Assembly: GCA_030672375.1 (NCBI GenBank)
Contig: DAOVGP010000014.1
Location: forward strand, 1-10,501
Direction of reading: 5' to 3'
Source: Candidatus Aenigmatarchaeota archaeon
GTDB lineage: Archaea > Aenigmatarchaeota > Aenigmatarchaeia > CG10238-14
DNA length: 10,501 nucleotides
Part shown: positions 1 through 6,216 of the stretch, piece by piece
Layout: every line of letters starts with the position of its first letter
How positions within the stretch are numbered: the stretch's first letter is position 1
The notes under the pieces: generated by a model
Seen by the model: the letters and a program-made list of their open reading frames with translations, nothing else
What the model was told of the DNA's origin: nothing
Databases searched by the model: none
Made by a program: the position numbers and the translations under genes

Positions 1-39
1 AATTACTGCAGCCACGAGAGGAGATATACCCTTTCTCAT
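1..39 (-). CDS. Archaeal pilin/flagellin-like protein, 5' end only
   Basis: Reading the minus strand from position 39 gives 13 codons, MRKGISPLVAAVI, before the window ends. This is the classic start of an archaeal type IV pilin or archaellin: a basic residue and Gly, then I-S-P and a hydrophobic helix. A class III signal peptidase (PibD/FlaK family) would cut after the Gly. A GGTGGT run touches the ATG directly, which is too close for a normal Shine-Dalgarno site, so the start may be leaderless. The gene diverges from the pilin-like gene at 117. Only the N-terminus is visible, so the subtype cannot be told. Confidence 0.7.
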   Translation of the reverse strand, partial: MRKGISPLVAAVI

Positions 40-116
40 ACCACCAAATTAAATTTTGATTTCTACATAATAAAAGTTTCGCTAAGCTAATATTACCCCC
101 CCTTCATATAATAATC
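40..116. promoter_or_regulatory. Divergent promoter region between two pilin-like genes
   Basis: This 77-nt gap separates two divergently transcribed pilin-like genes and must hold both promoters. It is AT-rich with a run of seven C at about 96-102. On the minus strand a TATA-like TTTTATTAT lies near 66-75, about 30 nt before the minus-strand ATG. A plus-strand TATA candidate, TAATATTA, lies near 87-94. Neither is a strong match. The boxes are inferred from position and composition only. Confidence 0.35.
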
Positions 117-701
117 ATGAAAGGTGTGTCTAATTTTATCAGTTATAGTATTACTATCTTGCTTGGTTTTGTCATTGTGTCATCATTTTCTTTACTCATC
201 TACGGATATTATGATCAAGTTTCAAAATCTAACATAGAAAGTAGTTTAAAACAAGTCTGTATACAAACAGTTATCAGCATAATCGATCTCTGTAATAAAG
301 GGAAAGAATCAGATTTCACTCCTGAAAATTCTAGTTCTATTATTCTTTCAGAGATAGACTTGAATTATCCTGATAGAGTATCAGATAAGAATTTTGAGGT
401 TGAGTTGGTATCATCTCCAGGTATTTGGAATACTATAATTAACTTAACTATCGGTGGAGAGAGTACACAAATAAAAAAAGAAACTACTTCTGGTGCTAAA
501 ATAATCGCTAAAACCACTCAAAGACCTTTAGTGAGTCATGAATACGATGTTCCTAACATCCCGATAGTTCTGCAGGGTAAGTTTAAGTCTGGACAAAACG
601 ACACTTTGAGACTTGTCAGGTATAACTACAACGGAAATATACAAGATGTGATTATTCTTGGTGGATCAGATGTTATAATTGGAGTTACCAGTGTAGTGTG
701 A
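117..701 (+). CDS. Pilin-like exported protein, 194 aa
   Basis: The N-terminus MKGVSNFISYSITILLGF resembles an archaeal class III signal peptide. A short basic lead ends in K-G, then comes a hydrophobic helix at about residues 8-30 that would form the core of a pilus fibre or anchor the protein. The rest (about 35-194) looks like an extracellular beta-rich domain with several N-x-S/T sequons and two early cysteines. The SP motif seen in the left-edge gene is replaced by SN. The ATG start is chosen because the hydrophobic segment follows at the right distance; no clear Shine-Dalgarno site precedes it. It stands alone on the plus strand, with a 261-nt gap before the next operon. I recognise the architecture, not a named family. 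Confidence 0.6.
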   Translation: MKGVSNFISYSITILLGFVIVSSFSLLIYGYYDQVSKSNIESSLKQVCIQTVISIIDLCNKGKESDFTPENSSSIILSEIDLNYPDRVSDKNFEVELVSSPGIWNTIINLTIGGESTQIKKETTSGAKIIAKTTQRPLVSHEYDVPNIPIVLQGKFKSGQNDTLRLVRYNYNGNIQDVIILGGSDVIIGVTSVV

Positions 702-812
702 AATCTTAACATCGACATTTTCGACAATTAACTTTCGTTCATGACAATTAATCATCGTCATTTAATGAATTTAATTAACATAATATAGGTTTAATTCAAA
801 TTATAAGCTGAA

Positions 813-831
813 TTTTCTATTTAATAGAAAA
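813..831. repeat. Perfect inverted repeat, 8-bp arms, 3-nt loop
   Basis: TTTTCTAT and ATAGAAAA flank a TTA loop. The arms match perfectly, but they are AT-rich and the helix would be weak as RNA. It could be a protein-binding palindrome or part of the 3' end of the 117-701 transcript. Confidence 0.5.
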
Positions 832-848
832 ACAAATTTTAATTTTCT

Positions 849-867
849 CTTCTTTTTCAAAAAGAAG
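849..867. repeat. Perfect inverted repeat, 9-bp arms
   Basis: CTTCTTTTT and AAAAAGAAG are separated by a single C, so the tip must open to form a loop. It lies 17 nt after the previous hairpin. The T-run in the left arm could end transcription from the left, or the pair of hairpins could be regulatory. The sequence alone does not decide. Confidence 0.5.
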
Positions 868-916
868 TTATTTACGTCCTGTTTAGATATTAAAATTGTC
901 TAAAAAAATCAATATT

Positions 917-926
917 CCTTAAATAG
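917..926 (+). promoter_or_regulatory. Probable TATA box for the surface operon
   Basis: CCTTAAATAG resembles the archaeal TATA consensus and lies about 40 nt before the GTG at 963. A start site about 25 nt downstream would give a leader of roughly 15 nt. No Shine-Dalgarno site is seen before the GTG. Confidence 0.4.
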
Positions 927-930
927 ATCG

Positions 931-965
931 ACACATGTGTTTAACATTAGTATTAATCACATGTG
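931..965. promoter_or_regulatory. Two CACATGTG palindromes, candidate operator
   Basis: CACATGTG occurs at 932-939, extended to the 10-bp palindrome ACACATGTGT at 931-940, and again at 958-965, where it covers the GTG start. Their start-to-start spacing is 26 nt. Both lie just downstream of the TATA box, where a bound dimer would block transcription or translation. The first gene encodes a winged helix, so autoregulation is a natural inference. One more copy at 2543-2550 lies inside coding sequence, so single copies can occur by chance. Confidence 0.35.
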
Positions 966-1225
966 GTTAAGTTGAACTTGAAGAGAGACCCCAAAGAGCT
1001 CATAATTAAGGTTCTTAGAGGACACCCTGAAGGCCTCATGCTGATAGAAATAGCCGAAATAACTGGGATGAATAGGTTTACTGTCACAAAGTATGTTCAT
1101 GAACTCATGGGTGCTGGATCTCTCTTCCAAAAACAAGCTGCAGCAGCAAGGTTGTGTTATCTTAAAAAGAGTTTCATTAAGAATGACAATAAAAGGAAAA
1201 ATATTAAAGGAACATCAAACATGAA
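963..1225 (+). repeat. Direct repeat copy 1 (winged-helix module)
   Basis: This copy aligns with 3314-3578 at an offset of 2351 nt, without gaps over most of its length. Bases 1000-1112 are identical to 3351-3463 (113 nt), and 1125-1162 are identical to 3476-3513 (38 nt). Similarity fades on both sides but the motif AAACATGAA at the module's 3' end recurs (1217-1225). Confidence 0.9.
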
Positions 1226-3317
1226 TGTTTTCTTGTTGATAAGTACAATGTTCCTGATTGGGTTTTTGATCGTAAAGACGGTATCAAGTCAAGATCAGGC
1301 ACCACCCCTCTGGCGATATCAAGTAACAAATGACACTGACAATATAATTCGAGAGGGAGAAGCAATCAATCTAAATGCTCAAGGTTATGATGAGACTGGT
1401 TTAGACTGGGCATGGCTTGCCACCAATGAAACTGGGAGTTGGAAAAATAAAACAAAACATGAATATGTTGAAAACGATATTGAAGATAGTTATGAGTGCG
1501 GAGGCTACATGGTTGCAAATTGTAGTTATGTAGCAGATGAAAATTGGAATACTTATGCAGAAAGCTGGGAATCAGTTGCAATTGGTGCATATGAAAATTA
1601 TACCTTAGATTATCAAGCCAAATATATTACAAAAATAAAAATCCAAACAAAAGTTATGGCAGCTGGAAGTGGATACTTTGCTTATGTTCGCTGTTGGAAC
1701 TATTCAGGTAACAATTGGTTAGAACTTGGCCGAGATGATGTAGATACAGTGACAATTCTTAATATAACCAATACTTCATCAGAAATTAAAGGCTGTTTGG
1801 TAGATGACAAACCTTTCATGATTCTGATGGATTGTCAAACAGGCAGTGGCAAAAGTAGAATATACGAAACAAAGATTACACAATATGCAATCATGTATGC
1901 AATTGATATGTCGGATATTGCAGGAACATGGGCTTGGTCAAATTATACTTGGATAAATTCTTCTACTCCTCAAACAACAGTAATTGGTTGGAAAATATAC
2001 TACAACGATACTTCAGGAAACGAAAACGCAACAGATGTTATGACTTTTGAAATTAGAGATACCATTCCTCCTCAATGGTTTAATAATCAATCTCAACTAG
2101 TAACTACATACACACCAACAGGATATTCAAACTTTTCAATTACTTGGAATGATAATTCTGGTAAAGTATATCCTTATTTAGAGCACAATTTCTCTGGCAC
2201 ATTAGAGAATACTTCTATGTCTGGAACATATCCAAACTTCTATTATAACTCAACATCTATGGCAGCTGAAACTTATCAATTTAGATTTCTAGCTAACGAT
2301 TCTCACGGGAACGAAAATGCTACAGATATTCAAACTTTCACAATAAACAAGGTAACACCTTCTGGCTATCAATCGGCTTTACCAAGTTGGACTAATGATT
2401 ATGGAACAACAACTACTGTAACTTGTTATCTAGATGTTGGTGATATTGGAACGAGCTTAACATTAGAAAGAGATGGGAGCCCAGTCAATACAGGAGTACA
2501 ACCATCTGAAACTATAGTTTTAGGAGGAGGTTCCCACATTTACACATGTGATTATCCTGGTTCTCAGAACTATTCCTTCACTACCCTTGACACAGATACC
2601 ATGACGATAAATAAATTACCAACCTTAACCAAGCTATACATCAATGGAACTGATACAAATAGAGAGTTTGCACAGGGCGCTTTAGTCAATTTCACAGTAA
2701 CAGTTAATATCTCAGGAAAAATTGTCAAATTAAACACTAACTTTACTGGTTGGGTTATTCCATCCGGAATTTCACCTTACTATAATTACACTGTTTTGAA
2801 TTACAAGTATGGAATTTACAGCATCACAGGATATTTTGAAGGAGATGAAAATTATACCGCTTCTTCTGAATCCCATTTTTTGACTATCATTTCACCTGTT
2901 GTCATCAGTATAGATCTAAATGAATCAAATGTTCGGTGGGGAGATTCTGTTAATGTTTCTGGAATAGTAAAAAGGGTAAATCAAACCCCACTATCTAACG
3001 TGGCAGTAAAATTAACTTTTGACGGAAAACCCATATGCCTTAATATGCCTAATACGAGCAGTACTGGATGGTATACATGTGTTTTCAACACTCCTCACAG
3101 GATAAAGACGGGTGATGTTCATGTTCAAATGACTGATCCATTGACAGGTGAACTTGTTACCAATACGACCATTTTAAAAATCAAGGTATTGTGGGGAAGT
3201 GGGGAGAAAGAAATGGAAGAAGCGGGTAACGTTGGCTGCTATGAGGTTCCTAAAATAATTCAGAATCCAGATGGTTCTATTAGAAGAGTTTTAGTTAGGT
3301 TATGTGTTTGGAAGTGA
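963..3317 (+). CDS. Membrane-anchored winged-helix protein with large sequon-rich ectodomain, 784 aa
   Basis: Residues 9-69 form a winged helix-turn-helix: helix 11-19, turn motif IAEITGMNRFTVTKYVHEL at 30-48, and a wing ending RLCYLK at 63-68. A basic linker (68-82) leads to one membrane helix at about 89-104, so by the positive-inside rule the DNA-binding part is cytoplasmic and residues 108-784 are outside. The outer part looks like several Ig/PKD-like beta-sandwich domains; two segments carry the related strings GNENATDVMTF and GNENATDIQTF. I count 31 N-x-S/T sequons, all outside, which suggests heavy N-glycosylation. There is no C-terminal membrane helix. The GTG at 963 is chosen because the paralogue at 3314 starts with the same GTG and both align from there without gaps. 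An alternative is translation from Met87 (1221) as a plain secreted protein. It could be a one-component transmembrane regulator; no such function is proven. Confidence 0.65.
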   Translation: MVKLNLKRDPKELIIKVLRGHPEGLMLIEIAEITGMNRFTVTKYVHELMGAGSLFQKQAAAARLCYLKKSFIKNDNKRKNIKGTSNMNVFLLISTMFLIGFLIVKTVSSQDQAPPLWRYQVTNDTDNIIREGEAINLNAQGYDETGLDWAWLATNETGSWKNKTKHEYVENDIEDSYECGGYMVANCSYVADENWNTYAESWESVAIGAYENYTLDYQAKYITKIKIQTKVMAAGSGYFAYVRCWNYSGNNWLELGRDDVDTVTILNITNTSSEIKGCLVDDKPFMILMDCQTGSGKSRIYETKITQYAIMYAIDMSDIAGTWAWSNYTWINSSTPQTTVIGWKIYYNDTSGNENATDVMTFEIRDTIPPQWFNNQSQLVTTYTPTGYSNFSITWNDNSGKVYPYLEHNFSGTLENTSMSGTYPNFYYNSTSMAAETYQFRFLANDSHGNENATDIQTFTINKVTPSGYQSALPSWTNDYGTTTTVTCYLDVGDIGTSLTLERDGSPVNTGVQPSETIVLGGGSHIYTCDYPGSQNYSFTTLDTDTMTINKLPTLTKLYINGTDTNREFAQGALVNFTVTVNISGKIVKLNTNFTGWVIPSGISPYYNYTVLNYKYGIYSITGYFEGDENYTASSESHFLTIISPVVISIDLNESNVRWGDSVNVSGIVKRVNQTPLSNVAVKLTFDGKPICLNMPNTSSTGWYTCVFNTPHRIKTGDVHVQMTDPLTGELVTNTTILKIKVLWGSGEKEMEEAGNVGCYEVPKIIQNPDGSIRRVLVRLCVWK

Positions 3318-3577
3318 TTAAATTGAACCAAAAAGTAGACCCAAAAAAGATCATAATTAAGGTTCTTAGAGGACACCCTGAAGGCCTCATGCTGATAGAA
3401 ATAGCCGAAATAACTGGGATGAATAGGTTTACTGTCACAAAGTATGTTCATGAACTCATGGGTTCTGGGTTTGTTTTCCAAAAACAAGCTGCAGCAGCAA
3501 GGTTGTGTTATCTGAAAGAAATATTCGTAAAAAATGGAAATAGAGAAAAAACTCTGAAAGGTGAAGATAAAACATGA
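3314..3577 (+). CDS. Free-standing winged-helix DNA-binding protein, 87 aa
   Basis: The protein is a winged helix-turn-helix almost identical to the N-terminus of the 784-aa protein. The core from about residue 14 to 50 matches exactly, including HPEGLMLIEIAEITGM and NRFTVTKYVHEL. It ends in a basic tail without a membrane helix, so it should be soluble and cytoplasmic. An ATG at 3302 would add four residues. GTG 3314 is preferred because it forms a 4-nt GTGA overlap with the upstream stop and matches the start of the paralogue. Its own stop overlaps the next ATG (ATGA, 3574-3577), and an AGGTGA ribosome site for that gene lies inside it at 3559-3564. It probably binds the same DNA as the fused copy and may compete or pair with it; that is inference. 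MarR/ArsR-like archaeal wHTH is the closest general class. Confidence 0.75.
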   Translation: MIKLNQKVDPKKIIIKVLRGHPEGLMLIEIAEITGMNRFTVTKYVHELMGSGFVFQKQAAAARLCYLKEIFVKNGNREKTLKGEDKT

Positions 3578-3578
3578 A
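3314..3578 (+). repeat. Direct repeat copy 2 (winged-helix module)
   Basis: This is the second copy of the module at 963-1225. At its end the AAACATGAA motif (3570-3578) is displaced by 2 nt relative to copy 1. Here the ATG starts a separate overlapping gene, whereas in copy 1 it is an internal in-frame Met. Confidence 0.9.
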
Positions 3579-4725
3579 CTACGTAGATTTTGCGATTGCA
3601 GTTTCACTGTTTTTGTTTTTCTTTATAGCTATAATAGTAACTTCGACCAACTATTTTTCTAGCTTGTCTGACCTTACTCAGATTTCAGAATTCCGAACGC
3701 TTGCTGAAGTATTTTTCAAACTACTTTTTGAAAGTCATGGTATGCCTGAAGATTGGCAACAAAATCCAGATGTAAGCCCCGTTGAATTGGGGTTAATGGA
3801 TTACGTTTATAGAATTCCTGTCCTTGTAGTAGAAGATTCGAATAATAGCAGAACTGATGATCTCGTAGATGTTAATATAACTTTCGATGATGATTGTGAA
3901 AATAAAACATGGAATGATACTATTCGTGTTTTCGATGATAATTTAGATGAAGTTGCTTGCAAAACATACAAAGAAGTCTACTGTACAGGTCAATTCTTAA
4001 AAGGAGTAAGAATTTTTTGGAAAGTAAATATTTCCGAAAATCAAAGAAAACTTTTCTACATATACTATTCCTCAGATGAATCCATATCAACTCCAAATTA
4101 TACTTATTTGACTTACTCAACTTCAAACTGGGTTCCAAACGATGGAGATAGTTGGACCGAAAACAATGCTGTACAATGGTCTTGTACAAGAATGACTTGT
4201 TCGGATGAGAGTACAGATTATAGGGTTGGATATTATAGTATCGAGGCGGTTTGCAATGATTCTACACAATGGTACACAGCTGAATATGATCCAAGTGGAA
4301 TCTTGAACTTAACCGATTATAAAAAACTTCAATTCTGGCTCAAATCCAATACGACTAATGATGTGACTCTTCAGTTGTTTACGGGTGCTAGTGATAAGTA
4401 CGTCAGGAATATAACACCATCTATTTCTTGGACTTTATACGAATACGATGTCGGTCCCGATAGTACTGGCTGGACAGCATCTGGTTCGCCATCTTGGTCA
4501 AGTATAGATTGGTTTAATTTTTATTATGATTCTGGATCTTCGAATTCTCTATGGATCGATGGTTTTCATTTCAAGAGAGGATTGCTTGAAGTAAATACTT
4601 TCCCCGAAGAACGTTTTGATGCATTATCTTCTAGTAAAATAAATGCTCTGGAGAATATGAGTTATGAACAAGTTTTGAGAACGCTCGGTGATTATAAGTT
4701 CAGAATCGAGGTGACTGAAAGTTGA
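3574..4725 (+). CDS. N-terminally anchored surface protein with beta-sandwich domains, 383 aa
   Basis: The N-terminus MNYVDFAIAVSLFLFFFIAI is a hydrophobic helix (about 5-24) without a basic lead, like the atypical pseudopilins of archaeal surface operons. The exported part has sequons, several cysteines and a stretch at about 245-333 (LQFWLKSNTTNDVTLQLF, then LWIDGFHF) that resembles a galactose/carbohydrate-binding beta-sandwich. The last 40 residues form a short predicted alpha/beta cap ending YKFRIEV. It starts within the stop codon of the winged-helix gene (ATGA), with AGGTGA 9 nt before the ATG, and ends in a TTGA overlap with the next gene. The pairing with the winged-helix gene mirrors, in split form, the fusion at 963. 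I do not recognise a named family. Confidence 0.6.
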   Translation: MNYVDFAIAVSLFLFFFIAIIVTSTNYFSSLSDLTQISEFRTLAEVFFKLLFESHGMPEDWQQNPDVSPVELGLMDYVYRIPVLVVEDSNNSRTDDLVDVNITFDDDCENKTWNDTIRVFDDNLDEVACKTYKEVYCTGQFLKGVRIFWKVNISENQRKLFYIYYSSDESISTPNYTYLTYSTSNWVPNDGDSWTENNAVQWSCTRMTCSDESTDYRVGYYSIEAVCNDSTQWYTAEYDPSGILNLTDYKKLQFWLKSNTTNDVTLQLFTGASDKYVRNITPSISWTLYEYDVGPDSTGWTASGSPSWSSIDWFNFYYDSGSSNSLWIDGFHFKRGLLEVNTFPEERFDALSSSKINALENMSYEQVLRTLGDYKFRIEVTES

Positions 4726-5123
4726 AGAAAGCCATACTGTATAGTTTAGAATCTGCAATCGCAATCACGATGATACTTTTCATAATTGTTATATTATTCC
4801 AAAAACCTCCAAGTCCACCAGAATTCTACAGGATTAACTATAAAATCAAGGCCTTTAGTGGACTGAAAACACTAGCATTGACAGGTGAATTGAGGAAGCA
4901 TGTCATGGAAAACGATGTCGTATCGATTGAAAATAAATTGAGCTCTTATATACCAGAATCATTGAATTATACGGTAGTAATATTTAATGAAACTACAAAC
5001 ATTACGGAAATGCCTTCTATAACAGATGAAAAAGAGGTGATATCAGTAAACTATCTTTTAGCAGGCGGTATCAATGATTATAGGCCTAAAGATGTTAGAA
5101 TCTATTTGTGGGGATTGTATTGA
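4722..5123 (+). CDS. Small pilin-like membrane protein, 133 aa
   Basis: MKKAILYSLESAIAITMILF gives a short basic lead and a hydrophobic helix (about 7-27). The Glu inside the segment (LESAIAIT) recalls the conserved Glu of type IV pilins. Outside lies a domain of about 100 residues with a few sequons. The start is TTG at 4722, overlapping the upstream stop as TTGA; a good Shine-Dalgarno site, GAGGTGA at 4708-4714, lies 7 nt before it and supports this rare start. The end overlaps the next TTG start by 4 nt. It is probably a minor pilin or pseudopilin of the same assembly as its neighbours; this rests on architecture and context only. Confidence 0.6.
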   Translation: MKKAILYSLESAIAITMILFIIVILFQKPPSPPEFYRINYKIKAFSGLKTLALTGELRKHVMENDVVSIENKLSSYIPESLNYTVVIFNETTNITEMPSITDEKEVISVNYLLAGGINDYRPKDVRIYLWGLY

Positions 5124-5731
5124 AGGGAAAAGGACAGATGTTTTTGATAACAAGCGTCATCATAGTAATAGTTTTGATTATACTCAAGACTAGCGTTAAC
5201 CTACCTGTCGTCCTTCAACAGAAGAGAGAAATGGAGGGAAGATTCGATAAGGAAATGTTTGAAAACATTAAAACCGAATCAGTGAAAGCAATAGAAATTT
5301 CATACCATCAACCAACTAACATAACTAGAAATGTGTTTGATTTTGCAAACTTCACCAGAAAGAAGATGAAAGAACGATTATTCAACTTCAGATTACTTTA
5401 TGTCGGTTCGATCACTCCAAAATCTGGATCAGATATGAACGTCACGCTCATTAATCTTCTAGAAAAACCAATAAATGCCAGTCTAAATCTCAATGGTTCA
5501 ACACAGAATAAAGATAATATGTTGGATTCAACCAGTTGGTATACGAGTTTTGTCATAACTCCAGGTCAAGATTATGTTCTCACAGTTTCATACAATAACA
5601 CTTACGAGAGTAACATAACGATACAGACAGAATCTGGAAACAGTGAGTATATTGGTTTCTTTGATATTTCATTGACAGGTTTAGAAACAAGCTATAAAGA
5701 TAAGTTTCAGAAGTCATATAGTTTACCTTGA
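5120..5731 (+). CDS. Pilin-like exported protein, 203 aa
   Basis: From TTG 5120 the protein begins MKGKGQMFLITSVIIVIVLI: a basic lead with K-G, then a strong membrane helix (about 7-24). A helical, charged stretch (about 35-90) follows, then a beta-rich domain with about eight sequons. An in-frame GTG at 5108 would add four residues. TTG is preferred because it forms the same 4-nt TTGA overlap as the other junctions and puts the basic lead at the very N-terminus. A G-rich GGGGATT a few bases upstream is only a weak ribosome site, so translation may depend on coupling. The stop overlaps the next start. It is likely a structural or minor pilin; no named family is recognised. Confidence 0.6.
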   Translation: MKGKGQMFLITSVIIVIVLIILKTSVNLPVVLQQKREMEGRFDKEMFENIKTESVKAIEISYHQPTNITRNVFDFANFTRKKMKERLFNFRLLYVGSITPKSGSDMNVTLINLLEKPINASLNLNGSTQNKDNMLDSTSWYTSFVITPGQDYVLTVSYNNTYESNITIQTESGNSEYIGFFDISLTGLETSYKDKFQKSYSLP

Positions 5732-6216
5732 TGGGAAATAAAGCTTTGAGTCCATTTATTTCAACCACATTAATAATCATGATAGGAATAGTTGCTATAT
5801 CCTTAGTTTTAAGTTTAGTCAAACCTTCTCTGGATAAAGCTAGAGATTCTACAATAATCAGCGAAGCATTTCAAAACCTAAATTTGATAGACAATACGAT
5901 AAGAGAAATTGTATCTGAAGGAGAAGGCGCAAGGGCAACAATTTTATTGGGTGTTAGTGAGGGTAAATATGAAATTGATTCTAACAGCGAAGGTATCAAT
6001 TTTACTTATATTATGAAAACAGGGTTGGATATAAGTGGTCAAAAAAATGGGATAAACATAACCCGTGCTGGAAACACTATTTATCTTTTCATTATTTATA
6101 CTAAAGTTGATATACAAGGATCTGATCATTTCACCAGAGGAGATAATTCTGTAGTCATATCACATGAAGGAATAAATCCAACTACCAATTATCCAATGAT
6201 ATACATAGGGAAATGA
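5728..6216 (+). CDS. Type IV pilin-like protein with class III signal, 162 aa
   Basis: This has the clearest pilin signature of the chain: GNKALSPFISTTLIIMIGI, with K-A before L-S-P-F and then a helix of about 20 hydrophobic residues. A PibD/FlaK-type peptidase would cut after K-A. The exported domain (about 35-162) is a mixed alpha/beta head with a few sequons. The start is ambiguous between TTG 5728 (4-nt overlap) and ATG 5731 (1-nt overlap); they lie side by side in frame and differ by one residue. I see no Shine-Dalgarno site, so coupling to the upstream gene is likely. The stop directly abuts the TTG of the endonuclease V gene. Confidence 0.65.
   Translation: MMGNKALSPFISTTLIIMIGIVAISLVLSLVKPSLDKARDSTIISEAFQNLNLIDNTIREIVSEGEGARATILLGVSEGKYEIDSNSEGINFTYIMKTGLDISGQKNGINITRAGNTIYLFIIYTKVDIQGSDHFTRGDNSVVISHEGINPTTNYPMIYIGK

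Larger units (their letters stand above)
702..962. promoter_or_regulatory. 261-nt regulatory gap upstream of the surface operon
   Basis: No convincing open reading frame is seen here. The region is very AT-rich and holds a direct repeat GACAATTAA (723-731 and 743-751), two perfect hairpins (813-831 and 849-867), a TATA-like box (917-926) and two CACATGTG palindromes near the operon start. It is the longest non-coding stretch in the window and sits before a gene encoding a DNA-binding domain, so it probably holds most of the control of the operon. Confidence 0.5.

Noticed and set aside
1366..1590. Minus-strand open frame of 74 codons inside the 784-aa gene
   Set aside because: It is antisense to a well-supported gene, rich in His/Leu/Gln as expected from the reverse frame, and has no domain features.
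2543..2550. Third CACATGTG palindrome
   Set aside because: It lies inside the 784-aa coding region with no partner nearby, so it is probably chance.
963..3317. The 784-aa fusion as a sequencing frameshift
   Set aside because: It cannot be excluded, but the frame is open across the junction and the basic linker, membrane helix and outer domain are in sensible order. It is kept as one gene, with the doubt noted.
3260..3607. Minus-strand open frame across the winged-helix gene
   Set aside because: It is the antisense shadow of the conserved module; the plus strand shows clear helix-turn-helix motifs.
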